A DNA stretch of 29,783 nt from Syntrophomonas sp. UBA5288. GTDB lineage: Bacteria > Bacillota > Syntrophomonadia > Syntrophomonadales > Syntrophomonadaceae. Positions 15,405-23,144 of the stretch are shown in pieces. The stretch covers positions 1-29,783 of the forward strand of contig DHSK01000129.1 of assembly GCA_002408445.1 (NCBI GenBank). The letters are read 5' to 3'. Under the pieces are notes generated by a model, which was given only the letters and a program-made list of their open reading frames with translations, made no database searches and had not been told where the DNA came from. Within the stretch, counting starts at the first letter, position 1, and each line of letters begins with the position of its first letter. Made by a program: the position numbers and the translations under genes.

Positions 15405-16261
15405 TTCGGGGATTGTACAGGCCGAAAATTATACAGGCTGCCTTCACCGGCTCCGTGGACATTTATTAAGAACTGTTGACGTGCTGATCGTTTCGACCCT
15501 TTGGTGACGGTTAACAATTTTACCCGGTAGGTATTATCGGTATTTTTAGCGACTAATGCAATGCTCTCAACTCTTACCGATTCCAGGTTTTTGAAAGATT
15601 CCAATGCCCGGGCGGCACTCCCGGTAGGTATAATCATCCGGGCGGCCAGTCCAAAATCATCCTGTTCAATAGCGGTAAAGAATACCCTTATTACATCTTC
15701 CTGGTTCATCCTGCCGACCTGTTCGCCGAATACTCCTGCCGCTTTCCATACCATCATCTGGTGGGCCGGGTCCACCCTGCGGCTGGCGTGAACCTTACTG
15801 TCACGGAAATGGATGCAAAAATGCCCATTAAAGTTATTTCCCTGTATAGCCCCCTGGCCATGGGGCATGCCATGCATGGAACCCGCCAGCTTGCGCCCGT
15901 CTTTGACTTCTACTATTACCGCCCGGCGCTTCCAGCTCCACCCCCCCTGATAGATCTTTTTCATAATGGCCGTATCGGCGGCTGTCAGCGGTTGTACGTC
16001 AGCATGCAGACTTCCGGCTCTGCGTTGCACTTTAAATTTCATTTTAGTATCACAATCGGTGATGACCGCATTGGCATATTGGGGAAACAGGCGGTTTACT
16101 TCCTTCCAAGTCACAAACTCCCCATAAACCTCCTCTGTCCGGGATGGTACGGGCTTATTGATTTTCTCCTGCTCCGGCATCAATCCGCGCCCTATTATTA
16201 TCAATATTTCGCCTGCAATAATGAGCAGAACCCATCGCCACCATTTTAGATTAATCAGCAA
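15401..16261 (-). CDS. Uncharacterised membrane-anchored protein with a His/Cys motif
   Basis: I cannot name this protein of about 286 residues. One N-terminal membrane helix (WVLLIIAGEILIIIG) is followed by an extracytoplasmic part. A central segment reads SMHGMPHGQGAIQGN, then NGHFCIHFRDSKVHASRR. Its histidines, serine and single cysteine loosely recall the HG..SHGC pattern of L,D-transpeptidases, but the match is too weak to assign. The C-terminal about 100 residues (MNQEDVIRVFFTAIEQDDF onward) look like an NTF2/DUF4829-type alpha-beta domain. The TTG at 16261 has AGGGGG 8 bp upstream and is preferred. A TTG at 16291 adds ten residues but lacks a site. The gene converges on the HD-GYP gene and overlaps its stop. 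Confidence 0.75.
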   Translation of the reverse strand: MLINLKWWRWVLLIIAGEILIIIGRGLMPEQEKINKPVPSRTEEVYGEFVTWKEVNRLFPQYANAVITDCDTKMKFKVQRRAGSLHADVQPLTAADTAIMKKIYQGGWSWKRRAVIVEVKDGRKLAGSMHGMPHGQGAIQGNNFNGHFCIHFRDSKVHASRRVDPAHQMMVWKAAGVFGEQVGRMNQEDVIRVFFTAIEQDDFGLAARMIIPTGSAARALESFKNLESVRVESIALVAKNTDNTYRVKLLTVTKGSKRSARQQFLINVHGAGEGSLYNFRPVQSPN

Positions 16262-16321
16262 ACCCTTTTCCCCCTGAGATTTATCTATCAATGTATATTC
16301 AAATTACAATAAAAATAGGCT

Positions 16322-16463
16322 GTCAAAAAAGTGCCCATACCCCAAGAGCGAGCAAAAGGCCCAAGAGCAAAGCATTAAGGGAAGACCGCGTGATTGAGAC
16401 GTACATGAGTACGTTGATTGAATGGTCTTCCCTTAAATAACGCAGCTATTGGGCTTTTTTGAC
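16322..16463. mobile_element. MITE-like non-coding inverted-repeat element, about 142 bp
   Basis: The ends are GTCAAAAAAG (16322-16331) and its exact complement CTTTTTTGAC (16454-16463), extended imperfectly inward by GCCCA-type sequence. Inside, a 13-bp perfect inverted repeat TTAAGGGAAGACC/GGTCTTCCCTTAA lies at 16375-16387 and 16424-16436. ACGTAC/GTACGT is nested at its centre. No ORF is contained and no clear target-site duplication is seen. The structure is that of a non-autonomous palindromic element; the transposase family is not identifiable. Confidence 0.65.
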
Positions 16464-16470
16464 GCTCTGA

Positions 16471-16486
16471 GCCCCCTGCTGGGGGC
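16471..16486 (-). terminator. Hairpin downstream of metA, weak terminator candidate
   Basis: GCCCCC and GGGGGC flank a 4-base loop about 40 bp past the metA stop on the minus strand. It lacks the T-tract of an intrinsic terminator, so termination is uncertain. Confidence 0.35.
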
Positions 16487-16526
16487 AAGCTTCAAAACCG
16501 GATTGGGGTTAATCGCCGGTACTGAA

Positions 16527-17441
16527 TTATAAAATTTCAAGATTATATGGAGTTTCCTGATATACGTGATAGTTTAACCAGTTGGAGAACAACAGATTGG
16601 CATGGGCTCTCCAGTTTACCAAAGGCAAACGAGTGGTGTCATTGGCCGGAAAGTAGTTTACGGGCGGCTCTATCTGAATACCCTTATTGATATCACGCTC
16701 GTATTCGGTTTTAAGGGTAAGAGGGTCATATTCGGAATGACCGGTTACAAATACCCTGCGCCCATCCCGGCTGGAAACAATATAAACCCCTGCCTCGCTG
16801 GACTCGGCCAGAATTTCCAACTCTTTAACCCGGGCAATATCCTCCCGCCTGACCTCCGCAAAACGTGAATGAGGGGCAAAGAATTCATCATCAAAACCCC
16901 TTAAAAGAGTTGTATTCTGTTTGCAAACAGTGTGCCGGAATACTCCGGAAAGTTTTTGCGGCAGCGAATATTTGGGAATATTGTAGTGATAATAGAGCCC
17001 CGCCAGAGCACCGGCACAAATATATAAAGTAGAATAAACATTACGAACCGTCCAATCCATAATGCAGGTAAACTCTTCCCAGTAATTCAAATCTTCAAAA
17101 TCCAGCTGTTCAGTGGGGGCTCCGGTAATTATCATACCATCAAAGCGCTGGTGTTTGATTTCTGTAAAAGTAGTATAAAACTGATCCAGATGTTCTGCCG
17201 GTGTATGCATGGATTGGTACGTTTCCGGAGAAATAAGCACGATATCGACCTGCAAAGGCGAATTAGCCAGCAGCCTGAGCAGTTGCGTCTCAGTAATAAT
17301 TTTCTGGGGCATAAGATTTAGAATTACAATTTTAAGAGGGCGGATATCTTGATGATAGGCTCGCTCCTCATCCATAACAAATATATTTTCGTTCTTTAAT
17401 ACCTCCGCTGCCGGAAGATGATTGGGAATTTTAATGGGCAT
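16527..17441 (-). CDS. metA: Homoserine O-acetyltransferase, MetA family
   Basis: The 304-residue protein collinear with E. coli MetA catalyses the first committed step of methionine synthesis, acylation of homoserine. Catalytic residues fall at the standard numbers: C142 (YICAGALAG), H235 and E237 (VTGHSEYD). Residue 111 is glutamate (GAPTEQLDFED). In this family E111 is associated with acetyl-CoA use, and glycine with succinyl-CoA, so acetylation is predicted despite the family name. The cysteine elbow differs from the usual CWGAQA. GGGAGG precedes the ATG. It is the last gene of the nadA-iscR-nifS-iscU-mnmA string, 115 bp after mnmA. No SAM riboswitch is visible in that gap. Confidence 0.93.
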   Translation of the reverse strand: MPIKIPNHLPAAEVLKNENIFVMDEERAYHQDIRPLKIVILNLMPQKIITETQLLRLLANSPLQVDIVLISPETYQSMHTPAEHLDQFYTTFTEIKHQRFDGMIITGAPTEQLDFEDLNYWEEFTCIMDWTVRNVYSTLYICAGALAGLYYHYNIPKYSLPQKLSGVFRHTVCKQNTTLLRGFDDEFFAPHSRFAEVRREDIARVKELEILAESSEAGVYIVSSRDGRRVFVTGHSEYDPLTLKTEYERDINKGIQIEPPVNYFPANDTTRLPLVNWRAHANLLFSNWLNYHVYQETPYNLEIL

Positions 17442-17511
17442 AACTTATCCTCCCTCTTTCGCTTTTCAGTAATATCTTAAGCACTCCCTTATTTACTATA
17501 ATGTCTATAGT

Positions 17512-17559
17512 TTTAGTAGTATATAGAAAGATATGTACATATGCATCTTCTTAGTACTA
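17512..17559. repeat. AT-rich inverted repeat between mnmA and metA
   Basis: AGTAGTA and TACTACT arms flank a centre containing the perfect 12-bp palindrome ATATGTACATAT. One arm overlaps the mnmA stop codon (17557-17559). It could be a weak terminator, an mRNA-end hairpin or a regulator site for metA; none can be chosen from sequence. Confidence 0.4.
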
Positions 17560-18621
17560 CTCATTATCAATAATTCCTCCCCCCAATACCTGGTCACCTG
17601 AATAAAATACTACGGCCTGTCCCGGAGTGATGGCCCGCTGCGGAGTATCAAAGTCAATTTTTATGCGGTTATTGGGCTGCGGGGTAGCCGTAGCCGGTAC
17701 TCGGTGAGCTTGATAGCGTATCTTCGCCGTTACTGTTTGTGGAGTAGAAAAGGGTTCTCCGATGTAGTGCACCTCCCCGGCCCATAGGGTAGACTTAAAA
17801 AGTTCGCTGTTTTCCCCTATCCATACCGTTTGGGTGTCAGCATCAATCCCGGTCACATAAACTGGATGACCCAGATTTAGACCCAGGCCTTTGCGCTGCC
17901 CCACCGTATAGTTGTGAATTCCACGGTGCGCCCCTAAATTTTGGCCGTTGGACCAGCGGAACATCCCGGTTTGGGGGGTAACCCCCAAATGTTTATGGAT
18001 AAAATCAGCATAACTGGTGTCAATGAAACAAATTTCCTGGCTTTCCGCCTTCTCTGCCACCGGCAGTTCCGCCTGCCGGGCCAGCTTTCTGGTTTCTGGC
18101 TTGGTGTATTCTCCGAGGGGGAAAAGAGTATGACCCAGCTGGAACTCATCCATCTGATAAAGGGCATAGCTCTGATCCTTTCTGTCATCAGCCCCGGTTA
18201 GCAGCATCCATTGGTTGGCAGCATCATTTTTAACTATACGGGCATAATGACCGGTGGCAATATACTCCGCCCCCATGGCCAGCGATTTGTGCAGCAAAGA
18301 TTCAAATTTAATATAACGGTTGCAGGCGATACATGGGTTGGGCGTACGTCCTATGAGGTATTCCCGGCAAAAATACTGAATAACCTTCTGCTCAAATTCA
18401 TCCCGGAAATTCATAACATAATGTGGTATCTCGAGCTTCCATGCCACCCGGCGGGCATCATTAACCGCATCCAAACTGCAGCAGGCCCCGGCTCTGTCTT
18501 CGGGCTGGGGCCAAACCTGCATGGTTACACCAATTACCTCGTAACCCTGTTTTTTTAATAGATAAGCAGCTACAGAACTATCCACTCCCCCACTCATAGC
18601 CACAACTACTTTTGGAGGCAC
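17557..18621 (-). CDS. mnmA: tRNA-specific 2-thiouridylase MnmA
   Basis: The protein of about 354 residues makes 2-thiouridine at the wobble position 34 of Lys, Glu and Gln tRNAs, using sulfur passed from a NifS/IscS-type desulfurase. It has the PP-loop ATP motif SGGVDSS (10-16). The catalytic cysteine pair is C97 (GRTPNPCIACN) and C197 (ESQEICFI). HGxxNYTVGQRKGL-type sequence is also present. The start is uncertain: GTG at 18621 gives the normal short N-terminus and has AAGGA about 11 bp upstream. ATG at 18633 abuts AAAGG, and TTG at 18642 has no site. Its place right after nifS and iscU makes a local desulfurase-acceptor set, as in the Bacillus yrvO-mnmA pair. Confidence 0.93.
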   Translation of the reverse strand: MPPKVVVAMSGGVDSSVAAYLLKKQGYEVIGVTMQVWPQPEDRAGACCSLDAVNDARRVAWKLEIPHYVMNFRDEFEQKVIQYFCREYLIGRTPNPCIACNRYIKFESLLHKSLAMGAEYIATGHYARIVKNDAANQWMLLTGADDRKDQSYALYQMDEFQLGHTLFPLGEYTKPETRKLARQAELPVAEKAESQEICFIDTSYADFIHKHLGVTPQTGMFRWSNGQNLGAHRGIHNYTVGQRKGLGLNLGHPVYVTGIDADTQTVWIGENSELFKSTLWAGEVHYIGEPFSTPQTVTAKIRYQAHRVPATATPQPNNRIKIDFDTPQRAITPGQAVVFYSGDQVLGGGIIDNE

Positions 18622-18682
18622 TTTTAGTATCATCCTTTCCAATTGGTTGTTATAATTAGCCTATGCCATTATTGTCCTGGCT

Positions 18683-19057
18683 TTAGTTTTGCTTCTCTTT
18701 CTCTAAATAATTCAAAATAGCCTGGTGCAGGGCATCTGCAGCCAGATTGGAACAGTGCATTTTGATGGGGGGCAGACCGTCCAGAGCCTCGGCTACCGCT
18801 TGATTGGTAATTCTCTCGGCTTCCTCTAAAGTTTTACCCTTCACCATCTCAGTCACCATACTGCTGGTAGCAATGGCGGCCGCACAGCCAAAAGTCTTGA
18901 ATTTTACATCCTGAATCACATTGTCTGTGACTTCTATCTCGATATGCATAATATCCCCGCATACCGGGTTGCCTACTTCACCAACCCCGTTGGCCGTATC
19001 CAAATTACCGACATTGCGCGGGTTCATAAAATGATCCATTACTTTTGCACTATACAT
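18683..19057 (-). CDS. iscU: Iron-sulfur cluster scaffold, IscU/NifU N-terminal type
   Basis: The 124-residue scaffold receives sulfur from the desulfurase and assembles an Fe-S cluster for transfer to apoproteins. The three conserved cysteines are C33 (NPVCGD, followed by D35), C58 (FGCAAAIATSS) and C102 (KMHCSNLA). The protein is the right length for a free-standing IscU and has no C-terminal NifU domain. The A-I-A-T-S-S segment and the lack of a SufU-type insertion favour IscU/NifU over SufU. GGAGG lies 8 bp before the ATG. It starts 17 bp after nifS, so the two are co-transcribed. Confidence 0.93.
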   Translation of the reverse strand: MYSAKVMDHFMNPRNVGNLDTANGVGEVGNPVCGDIMHIEIEVTDNVIQDVKFKTFGCAAAIATSSMVTEMVKGKTLEEAERITNQAVAEALDGLPPIKMHCSNLAADALHQAILNYLEKEKQN

Positions 19058-19074
19058 ATACTAAAACCTCCTTT

Positions 19075-20235
19075 TTATGAATTGCCCAGTGGTGACATCA
19101 TTCTTAAATTATTGATGATCTTGGGCAGAACTTCTATGACATAATTAACATCATCCTCGGTATTATCTTTACCCAGAGTAAGTCGCAGCGACCCGTGCGC
19201 AATTTCATGCGGCAAACCCATGGCCAATAAGACGTGAGAAGGATCTAGAGAGCCGGAAGTGCAGGCTGAGCCGCTGGACGCCATTATTCCCATACTATCC
19301 AGCATCAATAAAATGGACTCGCCTTCAACATACCGGAAACAAACACTTACACTGCCGGGGACCCGTTCGTCGGGATGGCCGGTCGGCAGGGTATCGGGTA
19401 TGTTATTTAAAATTCCGGCCCTTAAAGTATCGGCCAGTTTTGTCAGTTTTTCTGCGCGCTCCTCCATATTCAGGCGGGCCAACTCGGTGGCTTTACCAAA
19501 TCCCACAATGCCCGGAACATTTTCGGTTCCCGCCCGCAGTTTGCGCTCCTGGCCGCCGCCATGTATGAAGCTCGCCACTTTAATGCCCTTTCTCACATAC
19601 AGGCAGCCTGCCCCTTTCGGTCCATATAGTTTATGGGACGAGGCTGAAAGCATATCAATCCCCATATCTTTCACATCTATGGGTATCTTGCCGGCGGTCT
19701 GAACCGCATCCGTATGAAATACTGCTCCCGCTTCATGGGCTATAGCCGCCAATTCTTTAATAGGTTGGATGGTGCCCACCTCGTTATTGGCATGCATAAC
19801 CGATACCATAATCGTGTTGGGCTGTAATGCTTTCTTCAAACTGGCAGGCTGCACCATACCATACTGGTCCACCGGCAAAAGGGTGACTTCAAAACCCATT
19901 TTTTCAAGATAGCTGCAGGTTTCCAACACTGCATGATGTTCTATCGCAGAGGTAATAATATGATTACCCCGTTTGGCATTGGCAGTCATGTATCCAATCA
20001 AAGCTTGATTATCTGCTTCAGTCCCGCCGGCGGTAAAAATAATTTCCGCCGGATTGGCATTAAATAATGCAGCAACTGAATCTCTGGCCTCCTCCACCGC
20101 CCGGCGGGAAGTTTGAGCCAGGGAATATACGCTGGATGCATTACCATAACTATCGTTAAAGTAGGGTATCATGGTATTAAATACCTCGGCATCAACCGGA
20201 GTGGTGGCACTGTGATCCATATAAATGCTTCGCAT
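19075..20235 (-). CDS. nifS: Cysteine desulfurase, NifS/IscS family
   Basis: This 386-residue PLP enzyme converts cysteine to alanine and a protein-bound persulfide. The PLP lysine is K202 (SASSHKLYGPKGAG). The sulfur-accepting cysteine is C325 in SSGSACTSGSLDPSHVL, whose loop length marks a class I (NifS/IscS) rather than SufS enzyme. The N-terminus MRSIYMDHSATTPV is typical. GGAGG precedes the ATG. It lies between iscR and iscU and likely feeds both IscU and MnmA. Whether it is the only general desulfurase cannot be known from this window. Confidence 0.95.
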   Translation of the reverse strand: MRSIYMDHSATTPVDAEVFNTMIPYFNDSYGNASSVYSLAQTSRRAVEEARDSVAALFNANPAEIIFTAGGTEADNQALIGYMTANAKRGNHIITSAIEHHAVLETCSYLEKMGFEVTLLPVDQYGMVQPASLKKALQPNTIMVSVMHANNEVGTIQPIKELAAIAHEAGAVFHTDAVQTAGKIPIDVKDMGIDMLSASSHKLYGPKGAGCLYVRKGIKVASFIHGGGQERKLRAGTENVPGIVGFGKATELARLNMEERAEKLTKLADTLRAGILNNIPDTLPTGHPDERVPGSVSVCFRYVEGESILLMLDSMGIMASSGSACTSGSLDPSHVLLAMGLPHEIAHGSLRLTLGKDNTEDDVNYVIEVLPKIINNLRMMSPLGNS

Positions 20236-20298
20236 TCGAACACCTCCATTAATTTATTTTTTACTTTTACCTTTAATTCAAATAAATCTCCAAAATTC

Positions 20299-20751
20299 TT
20301 ATATATCATAAATTATCTCAGCCTTATTCTGTCCATGGGTCCGGGATTCATCCACCAGATCCTGCAGCGAATATGAATCCAGCACCTCTATGATAGCATC
20401 CCTTACCCTGGTCCAAATGCCGCGGGTGACGCAGAAACCGGAGCGGTCACACTCTTCGGGATTAAGCTCATTTACGCAATCAACCGGAGCAATAGGTCCT
20501 TCCAGGACCCGGATAATATCACAAACCGTTATTTTCTCAGGGGAGCGGCTCAGAATATATCCACCCTGTGAACCCCTGATGCTCTTTACCAAACCCGCCT
20601 GTTTAAGCGGAATTAACAACTGTTCCAGATAACGCTCCGATATTTCCTGACGTTCAGCTATGGTACGTGTCGTAATAGGTCCGTTATCTGCATTAAGGGC
20701 CATCTCCAGCATAGCCCTCAAGCCATATCTTCCCTTGGTAGATAGTTTCAT
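20299..20751 (-). CDS. iscR: Rrf2-family regulator, IscR-like
   Basis: The 150-residue protein has an Rrf2 winged helix (MKLSTKGRYGLRAMLEMAL; EISERYLEQLLIPLKQAGLVKSIRG taken in parts). The three cysteines C92, C101 and C107 (spacing x8 and x5) match the Fe-S ligand region of IscR; the cysteine-free Bacillus relative CymR lacks them. It therefore probably senses Fe-S status and controls the nifS-iscU-mnmA genes directly downstream. The ATG at 20751 gives the family's standard N-terminus; a GTG at 20757 would add two residues. AAAGG lies upstream. Only 58 bp separate it from nadA, so it may be read from the nadA promoter. Confidence 0.92.
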   Translation of the reverse strand: MKLSTKGRYGLRAMLEMALNADNGPITTRTIAERQEISERYLEQLLIPLKQAGLVKSIRGSQGGYILSRSPEKITVCDIIRVLEGPIAPVDCVNELNPEECDRSGFCVTRGIWTRVRDAIIEVLDSYSLQDLVDESRTHGQNKAEIIYDI

Positions 20752-20809
20752 ATTCACACTGCCTTTCTTCTGGGGCTTTCACCCGCCCAACCAGTAAATT
20801 TGGAGCTAA

Positions 20810-21733
20810 TTATCTTGTCGCATAATCGATCATTTTTTCCAGGGCCAGAACCGCTCGTTTACGTATGGATTCTTCCACGGTTATAACCGTCTCGCCCTGT
20901 TCCAGCGAATACAAGATTTTCCCCAGTGTAATGCTTTTCATATTCGGACAGATTAATTCTTCCGAGGCCAGGAACAACTCTTTATCAGGAGCAGCCTTTC
21001 GGATCGAATGCATAATTCCACACTCGGTCCCAATAATAAAACTCCGGGCATCTGAATTGGTGGTATATTGCAGAATACCAGCCGTACTCCCAATATAATC
21101 AGCTATCGCTACCACTTCCGGGCTGCACTCGGGGTGAACCAGCACCGGGGCCTGCGGATATTTCTGCTTCAGTTCCAAAATTTCCGGTTTAGTCACCCGG
21201 GCGTGGGTAGGGCAGCAGGAGTCAAAATAATCCAAAGCCCGGCCGAGTTTATGGGACACATTTTGCGCCAGATTCTGATCCGGGATAAAGAATATCTTAC
21301 GCTCTTCGGGTATTTGCCGAATAATTTTTTCGGCGTTGGAAGAAGTACAACAAATATCACTTACCGCTTTAATCTCGGCCGGAGTGTTAACATAGCTCAC
21401 CACACAAGCCTCGGGATGCTCTTGCTTATAATTCACCACATCCTCAACCTTGATACTGTTGGCCATAGGACAGGTAGCCCGGGTTTCAGGTGATAGTATA
21501 GTCTTGTCCGGGCATAATATGGCGGCAGATTGGGCCATAAAATCCACCCCCGCCACCAGTATCGTCTTACATTCAGAATCCCTGGCCGCTATTGCCATGG
21601 CATACGAATCGCCCACAAAGTCTGCTATCTCCTGTACTTCACCGCGCTGGTAATAATGAGCAATAATATATACGTTTTTTTCTTGCTTAAGGTGTCTTAT
21701 ATCTTCCATTAATTCGGTGTCTTTTGCTCGCAC
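20810..21733 (-). CDS. nadA: Quinolinate synthase NadA
   Basis: The 307-residue enzyme condenses iminoaspartate with dihydroxyacetone phosphate to quinolinate in NAD biosynthesis, using a [4Fe-4S] cluster. The three ligands at conserved spacing are C88 (TCPMAN), C174 (CCPTHAR) and C262 (EELICPNMK). Family motifs AHYYQ, GDSY and HPECSPEV are present. The GTG at 21733 is chosen because AAGGTGG lies 8 bp upstream; the GTG at 21745 sits inside that site. No nadB or nadC accompanies it here. Its place ahead of iscR, nifS and iscU couples a cluster-requiring enzyme to cluster assembly. A strong promoter lies about 210 bp upstream. Confidence 0.94.
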   Translation of the reverse strand: MRAKDTELMEDIRHLKQEKNVYIIAHYYQRGEVQEIADFVGDSYAMAIAARDSECKTILVAGVDFMAQSAAILCPDKTILSPETRATCPMANSIKVEDVVNYKQEHPEACVVSYVNTPAEIKAVSDICCTSSNAEKIIRQIPEERKIFFIPDQNLAQNVSHKLGRALDYFDSCCPTHARVTKPEILELKQKYPQAPVLVHPECSPEVVAIADYIGSTAGILQYTTNSDARSFIIGTECGIMHSIRKAAPDKELFLASEELICPNMKSITLGKILYSLEQGETVITVEESIRKRAVLALEKMIDYATR

Positions 21734-21941
21734 TTTGCATACCACCTTATCATTAACTATATTTGATCATCAATTATCTCAACAACGTCATCCGTCCTAA
21801 CCTATCCCGCGGTAAGAACGCGTCCGAAAATTTCTTTCACCGTCTTTTTATGACACGGCCTTGTTTATGGCATTCCTTGTCCATCCGGGCAACAATACAC
21901 TTCCTTTATCACCCATCAGACCGCCTCTATGTTTAATCCTT
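21734..21941 (-). promoter_or_regulatory. Long 5' leader of nadA
   Basis: About 210 nt of predicted untranslated RNA. It holds the 22-codon ORF (21848-21916), GC-rich segments able to pair locally (for example CCGCGG near 21810), and near the start codon a TTGATNATCAA palindrome. No intrinsic terminator is present. I could not match it to the NAD+-I/II, TPP or other riboswitch consensus. A regulatory role is inference from length and position. Confidence 0.4.
21848..21916 (-). CDS. Possible 22-residue leader peptide in the nadA 5' region
   Basis: A short ORF (MGDKGSVLLPGWTRNAINKA then VS, TAA) starts with ATG and has GAGG 7 bp upstream. It lies about 25 bp after the predicted transcription start and about 115 bp before nadA. 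It contains no run of one amino acid that would point to classical attenuation. It could be chance, a leader peptide, or a small protein. No homologue is known to me. Confidence 0.3.
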   Translation of the reverse strand: MGDKGSVLLPGWTRNAINKAVS

Positions 21942-21947
21942 AGTATC

Positions 21948-21976
21948 ATTATAGGGATTATGATATTATTTGTAAA
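21948..21976 (-). promoter_or_regulatory. Sigma-A promoter of the nadA-iscR operon
   Basis: The minus strand reads TTTACA (21976-21971), a 17-bp spacer and a perfect TATAAT (21953-21948). Transcription would start near 21941, giving a leader of about 210 nt before nadA. Confidence 0.75.
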
Positions 21977-22022
21977 GAAAAAACAGCGGCTTATCCATGA
22001 TGAATTTGAAAATAAAACCGCA

Positions 22023-22191
22023 GGCCGGTCTACTGCATAATATGGGAAAAATCCCGCCGGCCCTGAGGCCTGCTCCTGACGTCGGGGCCGTAGGGCCTGC
22101 TACGGGGGTAAGGCGTGAATTTTAGGCCGGCCTTTAGGCCGGTGCACACGGCATAACATGGGGAAAGCCTCACCGGTCCTAACGTCGGGGC
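22023..22191. repeat. Two diverged GC-rich direct repeats at the end of the DAG-kinase gene
   Basis: Copy A (22023-22088) and copy B (22137-22191) share GGCCGGT, GCATAAYATGGG and ACGTCGGGGC in the same order, about 115 bp apart. CCGGCC/GGCCGG and CGTAG/CTACG hairpins lie between them. Copy B runs over the kinase stop codon (22179-22181), so the protein's last residues are encoded in repeat sequence. The 22182-side hairpins could also end transcription. The element type is unknown. Confidence 0.55.
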
Positions 22192-23081
22192 GATGCGGGT
22201 GTACGCAGTTGAATGGCATTGGGAACCACTTTTATGGTCCAGGGCAGAGCCGGACCACGTTCTCCGTCCAGATCTGTTGCGGCGGCAGGATTAAGTTCCA
22301 ATTTGAATTCCCGGCCCTGGCAATAGAATACATTTTCATCCTTTAAAAGCTGTCCCCGGGTATAATTGACCAAAAGCCGGTCAAGCCCCCCAATTGGCGG
22401 AGCGGGCTTAAAGGCCAGGAAATCAAGCATTCCATCACTTATGGTTCCCGAGGGCAGCATTTCCTTAAGTCCCGCGGCACTGCCCCCGTTTAAAACCAGA
22501 AACAGCAGTATATCCATCTCAAATTTCTGGTCGTCTACCGTCAGCCACAGGTGTAAAGGACGCATCTGGGGCAGTTTTTCCACCACTTTAAGGTAATAGG
22601 CTACTTTTCCCAGAGCATTTTTCAGATGATGGGTTACTTCGTGGGCCGTATCGGTGAGAAATCCGGCTGATGCCACATTAATGATGTATTTTTCATTAAC
22701 CTGGCCCAAATCTATGCCGGTAAGTTGGCCATCGGTAATAATCCTGCAATATTCTTTCACCTGGCAAGGAATATTCATATACCGAGCTACATCGTTACTG
22801 GTTCCTTCAGGAAAAATAGCCAGGGGTAGGTCAAGTTTCGAATGCATCATGGCATTTACCACACCATGAATAGTACCATCTCCCCCGGCAGCCACCACGG
22901 TATGATATTCTTCCGGGTTCATCCGGTCGGTTAATTCTATGATTTTATTATTGTTCTCAATCCGCCTGGGTACAACCTGAAGGCCTGCTGTTTGGAGATA
23001 TTTTATAACATCATCCAGTCTGTATTTGAATTTTCCCATCCCCGCTACCGGATTATAAAATAAGGCCACTTTGTCCTTCAC
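22179..23081 (-). CDS. Diacylglycerol kinase / lipid kinase family protein (YegS/BmrU/DgkB type)
   Basis: The 300-residue soluble protein has the DAGK catalytic domain: FYNPVAGMGK near the N-terminus, the nucleotide loop AAGGDGT (64-70), and IFPEGTSNDVARYM. The C-terminal beta-sandwich is typical of the DgkB/YegS family. It probably phosphorylates diacylglycerol or another lipid with ATP, but close relatives differ in substrate. The GTG start has AGGAGGG 6 bp upstream. An extended -10 promoter (TGTTATAAT) lies about 55 bp before it. The extreme C-terminus (RTPASPRR) is encoded within a GC-rich repeat and may be non-conserved. Confidence 0.87.
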   Translation of the reverse strand: MKDKVALFYNPVAGMGKFKYRLDDVIKYLQTAGLQVVPRRIENNNKIIELTDRMNPEEYHTVVAAGGDGTIHGVVNAMMHSKLDLPLAIFPEGTSNDVARYMNIPCQVKEYCRIITDGQLTGIDLGQVNEKYIINVASAGFLTDTAHEVTHHLKNALGKVAYYLKVVEKLPQMRPLHLWLTVDDQKFEMDILLFLVLNGGSAAGLKEMLPSGTISDGMLDFLAFKPAPPIGGLDRLLVNYTRGQLLKDENVFYCQGREFKLELNPAAATDLDGERGPALPWTIKVVPNAIQLRTPASPRR

Positions 23082-23132
23082 ATACTTCCCTCCTGTAAAT
23101 TATTGCAGAAAACTATTATCCTTACTATATTA

Positions 23133-23144
23133 CCCATTATAACA
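23133..23144 (-). promoter_or_regulatory. Extended -10 promoter for the lipid-kinase gene
   Basis: The minus strand has TGT immediately before a perfect TATAAT (23141-23136), about 55 bp before the GTG start. No good -35 is present, which the extended element can compensate. Confidence 0.5.

Noticed and set aside
17442..17556. SAM or T-box riboswitch ahead of metA
   Set aside because: The gap is only 115 bp, AT-rich, and lacks the conserved cores of these elements.
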